A DNA stretch of 64,000 bases from assembly GCF_022230925.1 (NCBI RefSeq), contig NZ_JAKKFH010000045.1, positions 62,001 through 126,000 on the forward strand. The letters run 5' to 3'. This document shows positions 35,370 to 43,388 of this stretch, piece by piece (the stretch's first letter is position 1; the number at the start of each line of letters is the position of its first letter). The stretch comes from Micromonospora alfalfae (GTDB taxonomy: Bacteria > Actinomycetota > Actinomycetes > Mycobacteriales > Micromonosporaceae). The notes beneath the pieces are model-generated. The model had not been told where the DNA came from and did not search any database. It was given only the letters and a program-made list of their open reading frames with translations. The position numbers and the translations under genes were made by a program.

Positions 35370-36409
35370 ACATCGACCTCGCGGCGCTGCGCGCACTCGA
35401 GCGCGAGCGGGAGATCCCGTTCGACACGATTCTCGCGGCGATCGAGACCGCGTTGCTGACCGCCTACCGGCACACCGACGGGGCCGAGCCGCACGCCCGG
35501 GTGGAGATCGACCGTAGGTCGGGCGCCGCCCTGGTGTACGCGCAGGAGATGGATGCCGACGGCAGCCTGGTGCGGGAGTGGGACGACACCCCGCACGACT
35601 TCGGCCGGATCGCCGCCATGACCGCCAAGCAGGTGATCCTCCAGCGGTTGCGGGAGGCCACCGACGAGGTGCACTTCGGTGAGTACGTCGGCCGCGAGGG
35701 TGACCTGGTCACCGGCGTGGTGCAGGCGCACGAGACGCGTACCGAGAAGGGCATCGTCAGCGTCGACCTGGGCAAGCTGGAGGGCGTGCTGCCGCAGTCC
35801 GAGCAGGTGCCCGGCGAGCGGTACGCGCACGGCGAGCGGGTCCGCTGCGTCGTGGTGCACGTGGCCAAGGGCATGCGCGGGCCGCAGATCACCCTGTCCC
35901 GGTCGCACCCGGCTCTGGTCAAGAAGCTCTTCGCGCTGGAGGTGCCGGAGATCGCCGACGGCACCGTCGAGATCGGAGCGATCGCCCGTGAGGCGGGCCA
36001 TCGCACGAAGATCGCCGTCCGCTCCACCACCCCCGGCGTGAACGCCAAGGGCGCCTGCATCGGCCCGATGGGTCAGCGGGTGCGAGCCGTGATGAGCGAA
36101 CTGCACGGTGAGAAGATCGACATCATCGACTGGTCGGACGACCCGGGCACCTTCGTGGGCAACGCGTTGTCGCCGGCCAAGGCGCTGCGGGTCGAGGTGG
36201 TCGATCTGGCCAACCGGGCCGCCCGGGTGACAGTTCCCGACTTCCAGCTCTCGCTCGCTATCGGTCGGGAGGGGCAGAATGCCCGACTCGCTGCCCGATT
36301 GACCGGTTGGCGGATCGACATTCGTTCCGATGCGGAGCAGACCGCGCCGGCAGCGCGTGGGGTCACTGATCACGTGCGGGAGCCGGGCGGCGCGATCTCG
36401 GGGAGCTAG
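35366..36409 (+). CDS. nusA: Transcription termination/antitermination factor NusA
   Basis: A 347-residue protein: N-terminal RNAP-binding domain (IDLAALRALEREREIPFDTILAAIETALLTAY), S1 domain (GDLVTGVVQAHETRTEKGIVSVDLGKLEG) and two KH domains (GACIGPMGQRVRAVMSEL, GREGQNARLAARLTGW). It lacks the C-terminal acidic repeats, as is normal in Actinobacteria. The GTG start overlaps the rimP stop. Confidence 0.95.
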   Translation: MNIDLAALRALEREREIPFDTILAAIETALLTAYRHTDGAEPHARVEIDRRSGAALVYAQEMDADGSLVREWDDTPHDFGRIAAMTAKQVILQRLREATDEVHFGEYVGREGDLVTGVVQAHETRTEKGIVSVDLGKLEGVLPQSEQVPGERYAHGERVRCVVVHVAKGMRGPQITLSRSHPALVKKLFALEVPEIADGTVEIGAIAREAGHRTKIAVRSTTPGVNAKGACIGPMGQRVRAVMSELHGEKIDIIDWSDDPGTFVGNALSPAKALRVEVVDLANRAARVTVPDFQLSLAIGREGQNARLAARLTGWRIDIRSDAEQTAPAARGVTDHVREPGGAISGS

Positions 36410-36412
36410 GGG

Positions 36413-36418
36413 TAGACT
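36413..36418 (+). promoter_or_regulatory. Candidate -10 element for ylxR
   Basis: TAGACT lies 7 nt before the GTG of ylxR, in the 16-nt gap after nusA, where no Shine-Dalgarno sequence is present. This spacing suits a leaderless transcript starting at the GTG, giving an internal promoter for ylxR-infB. Confidence 0.4.
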
Positions 36419-36425
36419 TCCTCCA

Positions 36426-36758
36426 GTGGTACGACGCGCGCAGCCGGAGCGCACCTGTGTGGGTTGCCGGCAACGTGCGCCGGCCAGCGAATTGCTGCGG
36501 ATCGTCGCGGTCAGGGACGAGGCTGGTAACAGTCTCCGGCCTGATCCACGCCGCAGGCTGCCGGGTCGGGGAGCGAACATGCACCCGGATCCGGCCTGCT
36601 TCGCGCTGGCGGTGCGGCGCCGCGCCTTCGGGCGTGCGCTGCGCAGCACCGAGGTCCTCGACCACGGTGCGCTGGCGGAGCACGTCGATGCGCCAACCAC
36701 TACGTCCGGTCAGCCCGACCGGGCGAGGGTCGCTAGCAGGGTAGGACGACCGACATGA
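36426..36758 (+). CDS. ylxR: YlxR/RnpM-family RNA-binding protein
   Basis: A 110-residue protein. RTCVGCRQR near the N-terminus, ELLRIVA, and PGRGANMHPDPACFALAVRRRAFGRALR are the YlxR/DUF448 fold residues, with basic RNA-binding surface. Homologues bind RNase P RNA (RnpM). A 30-residue Thr/Pro/Arg tail follows. The position between nusA and infB is conserved widely. Confidence 0.9.
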   Translation: MVRRAQPERTCVGCRQRAPASELLRIVAVRDEAGNSLRPDPRRRLPGRGANMHPDPACFALAVRRRAFGRALRSTEVLDHGALAEHVDAPTTTSGQPDRARVASRVGRPT

Positions 36759-36804
36759 GCACACGATGAAGTCCCTGAAATGACCAGGCTTCAAGTGCAC
36801 GAGT

Positions 36805-36836
36805 GAGGTCGCTGCGGGTGCTGCCCGCACGACCTC
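36805..36836 (+). promoter_or_regulatory. Leader hairpin before infB
   Basis: GAGGTCG and GCGGG (36805-36818) pair with CCCGC and CGACCTC (to 36836) around a 5-nt loop, with a small internal loop. It ends 15 nt before the infB GTG and could terminate, process or modulate translation of infB. Confidence 0.5.
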
Positions 36837-36851
36837 GGAGTGAGGAGTGCA

Positions 36852-39800
36852 GTGGCAGGCAAGGCCCGCGTACACGAGCTTGCAAAAGAGCTCGGGGTCG
36901 AGAGTAAGACCGTTCTCGCCAAGCTGAAGGAAATGGGCGAGTTCGTGAAGTCCGCGTCCAGCACCGTCGAGGCGCCCGTCGCCCGGCGGCTGCGTAACGC
37001 ATTCGTCGCGTCCGCCGGCGCCCCGGCTCCGGCCGCCCCGTCGGCGCCCGCGTCGACGCCGGCTTCAAACCCGACCCCGACGCCAACCCCGGCCCCGGGC
37101 GCGCCCCGGGTCTCGGCCAAGCCGATGCCGCCTCGGCGGCCGGCCGCGCCGGCACCCGGTCCGAAGCCCAAGGGTCCGGTTCCCGGTGCCCCGCAGACGG
37201 CGACCCCGGTCGCCAAGCCGGCGAGTGCCCACGACATCGAGGTGGCGGCCGCGGAGGCGCGTGCCGCCGCGCTGAAGGCTGAGCAGGAGGCCGCGGTCAA
37301 GGCCGCGCAGGCCGCCCGCCAGCAGCAGCGGGACAACCCCGTTCGCCGGGAGCCTCCGGCAGACGGCGGTAACCGGCCCGGTCCTCGGCCGGGTCCCGCG
37401 GCGATGCCGCCCCGTCCCGGTTCGCCGGCAGCTCGTCCGAGCACGCCGGCTCCCGGTCCGGGTGCCCGGCCGGGCGGTCGTCCGCCGGCGCGCGGTGCCG
37501 GTAACAACCCGTTCGGCATCCAGGGTGGCCAGCAGCAGCGGCCCCCGGCCGCCGGTGCGGGTGGCCCTCGGCCCAACACCCCGGCGGGCATGCCGCCGCG
37601 GCCGAGCCCGAACTCCATGCCGCCGCGGCCCAGCCCAGCGTCCATGCCGAGCCAGCGGCCGGCTGCCGGTCGCCCCGGTCCCGGTGGCGCTGGTCGTCCC
37701 GGCGGTGGCGGCGCAGGTCGTCCCGGTGGCGGTGGCGGTGGCTTCCGTGGTGGTCCCGGCGGCGGCGCCGGTGGCGGCGGCGGTTACCGCGGCGGCCCCG
37801 GTGGCGGCGCGGGTGCCGGCGGTGGCGGTGGCTACCGTGGCGGTCCCGGCGGCGGTGCGGGTGCTCCCGGTGGCGGTTTCCGTCCGGGTGGTCCGGCAGG
37901 TGGCGGCGGACGTCCGGGTGCCGGTGGTCGTGGCCGTGGCGGCGGTGCCGCGGGTGCCTTCGGGCGTCCGGGTGGCCGGCCGACGCGCGGTCGCAAGTCC
38001 AAGAAGCAGCGCAGACAGGAGTTCGACAACCTGTCGGCTCCGACCATGAGCTCGGGCGCTCCCCGGGGTCAGGGTCAGATCGTCCGGCTCTCCCGTGGCG
38101 CCTCGCTGTCGGACTTCGCCGACAAGATCAACGCCAACCCGGGTTCGCTGGTCCAGGAGATGTTCAACCTGGGCGAGATGGTGACCGCGACCCAGTCCTG
38201 TTCTGACGACACCCTGCACCTGCTGGGTGAGCACCTGGGCTTCGACATCCAGATCGTCAGCCCGGAGGACGAGGACCGCGAGCTGCTCGCGCAGTTCAAC
38301 ATCGACCTCGACGCGGAGGTGGCCGAGGAGCGTCTGGTCAGCCGTGCGCCGGTCGTGACCGTCATGGGTCACGTCGACCACGGTAAGACCAAGCTGCTCG
38401 ACGCCATCCGTAAGGCGAACGTCGTGGCGGGCGAGGCGGGTGGCATCACCCAGCACATCGGCGCCTACCAGGTCCACGTCCCGCACGAGGGCGAGGACCG
38501 GGCGGTCACCTTCATCGACACCCCGGGTCACGAGGCGTTCACCGCCATGCGTGCTCGTGGTGCCCAGGTCACGGACATCGTGATCCTGGTCGTCGCGGCG
38601 GACGACGGTGTGATGCCGCAGACGATCGAGGCGTTGAACCACGCCAAGGCGGCCGACGTGCCGATCGTGGTCGCGGTCAACAAGGTCGACAAGCCGGACG
38701 CCAACCCGGACAAGGTCCGCCAGCAGCTGACCGAGTACGGCCTGGTCGCCGAGGAGTACGGCGGCGAGACCATGTTCGTCAACGTGGCGGCCAAGCCCGG
38801 CATCGGCATCGAGGAGCTTCTCGAGGCTGTCCTGCTGACCGCCGACGCGTCGCTGGAGCTGACCGCTCCGATCGACGGGCCGGCGCAGGGTGTGGCCATC
38901 GAGGCGCACCTGGACAAGGGCCGCGGTGCGGTGGCGACGGTGCTGGTGCAGAAGGGCACCCTGCGGGCGGGCGACTCGATCGTCGCCGGTGGGGCGCACG
39001 GCCGGGTTCGGGCCATGCTCGACGAGAACGGCAACCAGCTCTCCGAGGCTGGTCCGGCGCGTCCGGTCATGGTTCTGGGTCTGACCGCGCCGCCCGGTGC
39101 GGGTGACACGTTCCTCGCCGCGGCGGACGACCGCACGGTGCGGCAGATCGCCGAGCAGCGGCAGGCACGGCGGCGGGCGGCGTCCTTCGCCAACTCCCGC
39201 GGTCGGGCCACCCTCGAGACGCTCATGGAGCAGCTCAAGGAGGGCGAGAAGACCTCGCTCAACCTCATCCTCAAGGGCGATGTCTCCGGTTCGGTGGAGG
39301 CCCTGGAGGACGCGCTGTTCAACCTCGACATCCCCGAGGAGGTCCAGCTCAAGGTCCTCGACCGGGGCGTCGGCGCGATCACCGAGAGCAACGTCATGCT
39401 CGCGAGCGCCTCGTCCGAGCCGGTCACGATCATCGGCTTCAACGTGCGGGCCTCGAACAAGGTCCGTGAGATGGCCGACCGCGAGGGCGTGGAGATCCGG
39501 TACTACACCGTCATCTACCAGGCCATCGAGGAGATCGAGGCAGCGCTCAAGGGCCTGCTCAAGCCGGAGTACGAGGAGGCCGAGCTGGGCAGCGCGGAGA
39601 TCCGCGATGTCTTCCGCTCATCCAAGATCGGCAACATCTCCGGTTGCATCGTCCGGTCGGGCATCATCCGACGCAACGCGAAGGCTCGACTGCTTCGGGA
39701 CGGGGCGGTCGTGGCGGACAACCTCACGATCACCTCGCTCAAGCGGTTCAAGGACGACGCCACCGAGGTCCGCGAGGGCTTCGAGTGCGGTCTGACCCTG

Positions 39801-39872
39801 GGTGGTTACAACAACGTCCAGGTCGGCGACGTCATCGAGACCTTCGAGATGCGGGAGAAGGTTCGCGCCTGA
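36852..39872 (+). CDS. infB: Translation initiation factor IF-2
   Basis: A 1006-residue GTPase that places initiator tRNA on the 30S subunit. N-terminal helical domain VHELAKELGVESKTVLAKLKEMGE, then about 330 residues of Pro/Ala- and Gly-rich low complexity, including an RGG-like block (about 297-380) with repeated FRGGPGGG/YRGGPGGG. The G domain starts near 495 with GHVDHGKT (about 506-513), followed by DTPGHEAF and NKVDKPDANPD, and then domains II, III and the fMet-tRNA-binding C-domain. GTG 36852 follows GAGGAG. Confidence 0.96.
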   Translation: MAGKARVHELAKELGVESKTVLAKLKEMGEFVKSASSTVEAPVARRLRNAFVASAGAPAPAAPSAPASTPASNPTPTPTPAPGAPRVSAKPMPPRRPAAPAPGPKPKGPVPGAPQTATPVAKPASAHDIEVAAAEARAAALKAEQEAAVKAAQAARQQQRDNPVRREPPADGGNRPGPRPGPAAMPPRPGSPAARPSTPAPGPGARPGGRPPARGAGNNPFGIQGGQQQRPPAAGAGGPRPNTPAGMPPRPSPNSMPPRPSPASMPSQRPAAGRPGPGGAGRPGGGGAGRPGGGGGGFRGGPGGGAGGGGGYRGGPGGGAGAGGGGGYRGGPGGGAGAPGGGFRPGGPAGGGGRPGAGGRGRGGGAAGAFGRPGGRPTRGRKSKKQRRQEFDNLSAPTMSSGAPRGQGQIVRLSRGASLSDFADKINANPGSLVQEMFNLGEMVTATQSCSDDTLHLLGEHLGFDIQIVSPEDEDRELLAQFNIDLDAEVAEERLVSRAPVVTVMGHVDHGKTKLLDAIRKANVVAGEAGGITQHIGAYQVHVPHEGEDRAVTFIDTPGHEAFTAMRARGAQVTDIVILVVAADDGVMPQTIEALNHAKAADVPIVVAVNKVDKPDANPDKVRQQLTEYGLVAEEYGGETMFVNVAAKPGIGIEELLEAVLLTADASLELTAPIDGPAQGVAIEAHLDKGRGAVATVLVQKGTLRAGDSIVAGGAHGRVRAMLDENGNQLSEAGPARPVMVLGLTAPPGAGDTFLAAADDRTVRQIAEQRQARRRAASFANSRGRATLETLMEQLKEGEKTSLNLILKGDVSGSVEALEDALFNLDIPEEVQLKVLDRGVGAITESNVMLASASSEPVTIIGFNVRASNKVREMADREGVEIRYYTVIYQAIEEIEAALKGLLKPEYEEAELGSAEIRDVFRSSKIGNISGCIVRSGIIRRNAKARLLRDGAVVADNLTITSLKRFKDDATEVREGFECGLTLGGYNNVQVGDVIETFEMREKVRA

Positions 39873-39888
39873 TCCGGCAGTGACACGC

Positions 39889-39930
39889 TGATCAAGGGGT
39901 TTACGCCGAGTGGCGTAAACCCCTTGATCA
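39889..39930. repeat. Long intergenic palindrome, family B copy 2
   Basis: A perfect 19-bp stem (39889-39907, 39912-39930; arm TGATCAAGGGGTTTACGCC) with a 4-nt loop. It begins 17 nt after the infB stop and matches the 15076 copy. Its right arm overlaps a plausible -35 hexamer for the next gene. Confidence 0.85.
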
Positions 39931-39954
39931 TGCGGGGCGGGTTGGCGGTATCGT
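39924..39954 (+). promoter_or_regulatory. Candidate promoter for ylxP
   Basis: TTGATC (39924-39929), a 19-nt spacer and TATCGT (39949-39954) precede the ATG at 39963 by 8 nt. There is no Shine-Dalgarno sequence, so a leaderless transcript is likely. The -35 lies in the right arm of the palindrome. Confidence 0.45.
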
Positions 39955-39962
39955 CCGGGGCG

Positions 39963-40259
39963 ATGTTCACCGGAACCGCGGTCTTCGACCTGCTGCTGCC
40001 GGGCGACTCCAGGTCGCTCAAAGCCAAGAGATCATATGTACGGCCGATCGTGGCGGCGCTGCGCCGCTTCGAGGTGTCGGCCGCCGAGGTGGGTGCGCTC
40101 GACCTGCATGGTCGAGCGCAACTGGCGGTGGCCGTGGTGGCCGCCGAGACGGCGCACGTCCGCGAGGTGCTCGACTCCTGTGAGCGCCTGGTGGCCAATC
40201 GCCCCGAGGTCGAGTTGCTGTCGGTTCGACGCCGGCTCTACGGCGCGGACGACGACTGA
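39963..40259 (+). CDS. YlxP/DUF503 family protein
   Basis: A 98-residue protein: DLLLPGDSRSLKAKRSYVRPIVAALRRFEVSAAEV is the DUF503 signature. A small alpha/beta protein of uncertain function, widely linked to rbfA and infB, possibly in ribosome maturation. ATG 39963 is chosen because the family starts here; longer in-frame starts would include the palindrome. Confidence 0.88.
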   Translation: MFTGTAVFDLLLPGDSRSLKAKRSYVRPIVAALRRFEVSAAEVGALDLHGRAQLAVAVVAAETAHVREVLDSCERLVANRPEVELLSVRRRLYGADDD

Positions 40260-40385
40260 CCATGGTGCCGGCTGTGCCGGGCGACCGGAGCGGCCCCGAA
40301 GGTAATGTTCGAGATGTTGGCCGGTCGGCCGGCGGCCACCTGGCCGTCGGGTCGACCGGAAGCAGGACGCCGTGGAGGTGGCGAG

Positions 40386-40886
40386 ATGTCTGATCCGGCC
40401 AAGGTACGCCGGCACGCGGAACGGGTGCGTGAGCTGGTCGCGTCGGTGGTGCGGAGCCAGATCAAGGACCCGCGGCTCGGGATGATCACCATCACCGATG
40501 CCCGGATCACCGCTGACCTGCGTGACGCGACGGTCTTCTACACAGTGCTCGGTGACTCGGTGGCCCAGGCGGACACCGCGGCGGCGCTGGAGAGCGCCAA
40601 GGGGCTGCTGCGCAGCACTGTCGGCAAGGCCCTCGGGCTGCGCCACTCGCCGACCCTCACGTTCGTCCTGGACGACGTGCAGGACCAGGTCAAGCACATC
40701 GACGACCTGCTCGCCGCCGCCCGCAACGCCGATGCCGAGGTGCAGCGGCTGGCCGCCCAGGCGAAGTACGCGGGCGAGGCCCAGCCGTACCGGGTGGACG
40801 ACGAGGCCGATGAGGCGGACGAGACGGACGAGGCCGACGAGGCCACCGACGTCAAGGAGACCCCGCGGGGTGGGGAAACGCGGTGA
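40386..40886 (+). CDS. rbfA: 30S ribosome-binding factor RbfA
   Basis: A 166-residue protein. The KH-like fold has VRRHAERVRELVASVVRSQIKDPRLGMITITDARITADLRDA, ending near residue 115 (LDDVQDQVKHIDDLL). The last 30 residues are Asp/Glu-rich (DEADEADETDEADEATD), an acidic tail like that of RimP. RbfA assists 16S maturation. ATG 40386 follows GGAGGTGG. Its stop overlaps the nrnA GTG by 4 nt. Confidence 0.93.
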   Translation: MSDPAKVRRHAERVRELVASVVRSQIKDPRLGMITITDARITADLRDATVFYTVLGDSVAQADTAAALESAKGLLRSTVGKALGLRHSPTLTFVLDDVQDQVKHIDDLLAAARNADAEVQRLAAQAKYAGEAQPYRVDDEADEADETDEADEATDVKETPRGGETR

Positions 40887-41941
40887 CCAGCACCGCCAGC
40901 ACCGCTAGCGCCCCGTTGGCCGGGGCAGCCGGGGTCGGCCCCGCCGAGGCGCACTGGGCTGCGGCCGAGGCGTTGGTGCGGGCTCTCCCGCCGACCGCCC
41001 GGGTGCTGCTGATCTGCCACATCAATCCGGACGGCGACGCGCTGGGCAGCATGCTCGGCTTCGGTCTGGGCCTGCGGCAGTTCGGCGTACACGACGTGCA
41101 GGCGACCTTTCCCGGGCCGCCGGAGCTGCCGGAGCCGTTCCGAGGGCTTCCCGGGCTGGACCTGCTGGTCCCGGCGGACGCCGCCGACCCGGCACCCGAT
41201 CTGGTGATCTGCTTCGACGCGGCGAGCGAGTCGCGTCTCGGCGAGTTGGCCGGGCGGTTGTCGTCGGCGGGTGCGGCGTTGGTGCTCGACCATCACGCCT
41301 CCAACCCCGGTTTCGGCACTGTGAACCTGGTCGACCCGGGTGCGGCGGCCACGTCGGTCGTGGCCGAGCAGCTGCTGGCCCGGCTCGGGGTTGTGGTGGA
41401 TCCGGCCATCGCCGAGTGCCTCTACGTGGCGTTGACCACTGATACCGGCTCGTTCCGGTTCGAGGCGACCACTCCGGCGGTGCATCAGATGGCCGCCCGA
41501 CTGCTGGCGACCGGCATCTCGCCGGGTGACATCTCCCGGCGGGTCTTCGACACCCGGCCCTTCGGCGCGGTCCGCCTCTTTGGTGAGGTGCTCGGCCGGG
41601 CTCGACTGGAGCCGGCCGCCGCCGGTGGTCGGGGCCTGGTCTGGACCTTCGCCACCCTCGATGACCTGGCCCGGCACGACCAGCGGCCGTACGTGCTGGA
41701 GGCCCTGATCGACTCCGTGCGCTGCACCGCCGAGGCGGATGTGAGCTGTGTGGTGAAGCAGACCAGGCCCGCCGAGTGGGCGGTGTCGATGCGCAGCAAG
41801 GGAGCGGTGGACGTCAGTCGGGTCGCTGTGGCACTGGGCGGTGGTGGGCACACGTTCGCGGCCGGGTTCACCGGTCGGGGCACCGCCGAGCAGGTGGTCG
41901 AGTCGATTCGCGGTCAGCTGGACGCGGCGCTGATCGGCTGA
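40883..41941 (+). CDS. DHH-family phosphoesterase (NrnA-like oligoribonuclease/pAp phosphatase)
   Basis: A 352-residue protein. The DHH domain has CHINPDGDALGSMLG, CFDAASESRLG, LDHHASNPGFG and LTTDTGSF; the DHHA1 domain ends in ALGGGGHTFAAGFTG, the GGGH substrate motif. NrnA degrades short RNAs and 3'-phosphoadenosine-5'-phosphate and in some bacteria pGpG or pApA. The GTG overlaps rbfA by 4 nt, as in many Actinobacteria. Confidence 0.92.
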   Translation: MTSTASTASAPLAGAAGVGPAEAHWAAAEALVRALPPTARVLLICHINPDGDALGSMLGFGLGLRQFGVHDVQATFPGPPELPEPFRGLPGLDLLVPADAADPAPDLVICFDAASESRLGELAGRLSSAGAALVLDHHASNPGFGTVNLVDPGAAATSVVAEQLLARLGVVVDPAIAECLYVALTTDTGSFRFEATTPAVHQMAARLLATGISPGDISRRVFDTRPFGAVRLFGEVLGRARLEPAAAGGRGLVWTFATLDDLARHDQRPYVLEALIDSVRCTAEADVSCVVKQTRPAEWAVSMRSKGAVDVSRVAVALGGGGHTFAAGFTGRGTAEQVVESIRGQLDAALIG

Positions 41942-42046
41942 GCGCCGGCCTCGGACCGCCGGCGGTCCGTCGGTCCTGGAAGATCAGGGTCAGCTCCGGG
42001 GAGTGTTGGTCTTCCCGCGTTCCGTGATACCGGGAAGAATTGCGGG

Positions 42047-42454
42047 ATGGAGCAGCCGCACGACCTCACCGTGGAGGCCCCCCGCGCCTGGGACCGGCCC
42101 GCCGTCTCCGTTCCCGTCCTCGTCTGCCTGTCGCTCGTCGGTGGCCGGTTCGCGTCCTTCTCCACCGAGGCGAATCTGTTCACCCTCGGGACGGGTGGGG
42201 TGCTGATCTGGCTCGGTCTGAGCAACCGGGTGCCGCGCCGGCCGGCGCCGCGCCGGTTGGGCGCGGGGGCGGCCTGGTGGGCGGTGCCGGTGGTGGTCTT
42301 CGGGGTCTTCGAGGGCGTGACCTTCGTGTTGGCTGCCGGCGATGACTTCCCCACCTTCTCCCGGTTGGCCGATCCTCTCCTGGAGGATCAACTGACTCGC
42401 TCGGCAGCCTGGTTCGCCTGGTTGGCCGCCTTCTGGGGGCTGGTGCGGCGATGA
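42047..42454 (+). CDS. Small membrane protein, unrecognised
   Basis: A 135-residue protein with about four hydrophobic helices (near 20-40, 46-62, 78-100, 115-133). No family motif is recognised. Its stop overlaps the next start (ATGA), so the two small membrane proteins are probably made together. It follows nrnA by 105 nt, a stretch that contains a GGACCGCCGGCGGTCC palindrome. Confidence 0.7.
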   Translation: MEQPHDLTVEAPRAWDRPAVSVPVLVCLSLVGGRFASFSTEANLFTLGTGGVLIWLGLSNRVPRRPAPRRLGAGAAWWAVPVVVFGVFEGVTFVLAAGDDFPTFSRLADPLLEDQLTRSAAWFAWLAAFWGLVRR

Positions 42455-42663
42455 TGCGCGCGCTTGCGATCGGCGGTTTCCTCACCGCGCTGATCCTTTT
42501 CGGGGTGGTCGAGTGGATGGCCCGGCGGGAGGGGTCGCGGATCCCCACCCTCGGCGAGGTCTGCGCCTATGTGATGCGCTACGAGGTCGGTCCGGTGCCG
42601 GTGGGCCGGATCGGTCTGTTCGGGTTCTGGTGGTGGCTGGGCTGGCATTTCCTGGCTCGCTGA
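42451..42663 (+). CDS. DUF6186-like small membrane protein
   Basis: A 70-residue protein with an N-terminal helix (IGGFLTALILFGVVEWMA), a conserved middle (RRE.SRIPTLGEVCAYVMRYEVG) and a C-terminal GLFGFWWWLGWHFLAR. The pattern resembles DUF6186 proteins of Micromonosporaceae, whose function is unknown. It overlaps the upstream membrane protein gene by 4 nt. The two form a putative unit. The next 272 nt hold no gene apart from a leader hairpin. Confidence 0.75.
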   Translation: MMRALAIGGFLTALILFGVVEWMARREGSRIPTLGEVCAYVMRYEVGPVPVGRIGLFGFWWWLGWHFLAR

Positions 42664-42883
42664 ACCGGGTCGCTGACCGTCCAAATGGCGGGAACCGTAA
42701 GCAGTATGTGGACCTGAACGATAACTTGGGAGAAGGCCGGTGCCGCCTGGCGGTGCAGGTCATGGGCGGTGGTGCCACACCCCGTGCCGCCTCCCTCCAG
42801 GGTCGGATCGACCCGGGCTCACGCTGCCCAGTCGGCTGCTCCGGTAACCCCGGACCGCCGTGGGGCGCTCAGCACGACCGCCC

Positions 42884-42912
42884 GTGAGGGCCGCCGCGTG
42901 TCGGCGGCTCAC
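42884..42912 (+). promoter_or_regulatory. Leader hairpin before a 30-residue ORF
   Basis: GTGAG and CCGCC (42884-42888, 42891-42895) pair with GGCGG and CTCAC (42903-42912), with a two-base bulge. It ends just before AAGGGGAG, the ribosome-binding site of the small ORF. Confidence 0.4.
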
Positions 42913-42935
42913 GCCCTGGGAAGGGGAGCGCCACC

Positions 42936-43028
42936 ATGCCGAACAAGCCCAAGCCCGAGACCACCACCGACGACGCCCGTGAGCAGGCCCGCCGCGCGCT
43001 GCAGACGTCGATGGACACCCGTCAGTGA
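42936..43028 (+). CDS. Possible 30-residue small protein
   Basis: ATG at 42936 is preceded by AAGGGGAG with suitable spacing. The product is short and highly charged (MPNKPKPETTTDD, then AREQARRALQTSMDTRQ), with a helix-forming second half. Nothing else of coding character is nearby, and the hairpin plus strong ribosome-binding site argue for a real small gene. No family is recognised. Confidence 0.5.
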   Translation: MPNKPKPETTTDDAREQARRALQTSMDTRQ

Positions 43029-43388
43029 TCCGATTTCTCCGAGGGTGATCCCTCAGATCCGTGTGGTCGGAGGATCCGGGCACCTCCTGGTTCGCCTTTG
43101 GAGCTGAATCGTCTGCGACATCACGACGTGATTCGTTTACGACATCAGCTCCACAGCGTCCGGCCGACGTCCCGACTGGGCAGCGTCCGACCGGCGTCCG
43201 GACTCCACAGCGTCCGACCGGCGTCCCGACTCCACAGCGTCCGGCCGACGCCCCGACTGCGCGCCGGCAGGTACCGCGCAAAGGGCTCGGGCGAGCCTGA
43301 CGCGCCGCAGGCCGACGGGGCGCACCGGCCACGGTAAGCAGCCTGCTGGATTGCGATCCTTACCGCAGCCATGCCAGGATCGGCGGCG
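43029..43388. other. 360-nt non-coding region with tandem repeats
   Basis: The region between the small ORF and the MATE gene contains a 17-bp direct repeat (GAATCGTCTGCGACATC at 43106, a variant at 43130), then four 27-bp units (43154-43261). Open frames on both strands here read as nonapeptide repeats and have no ribosome-binding site, so they are not called. Confidence 0.6.
43154..43261. repeat. 27-bp minisatellite, four copies
   Basis: Units start with CAGCGTCC at 43154, 43181, 43208 and 43235 and are about 85-95% alike. The period of 27 bp is the same as in the coding repeats at 3856 and 12251. It lies about 130 nt upstream of the MATE start. Confidence 0.85.
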
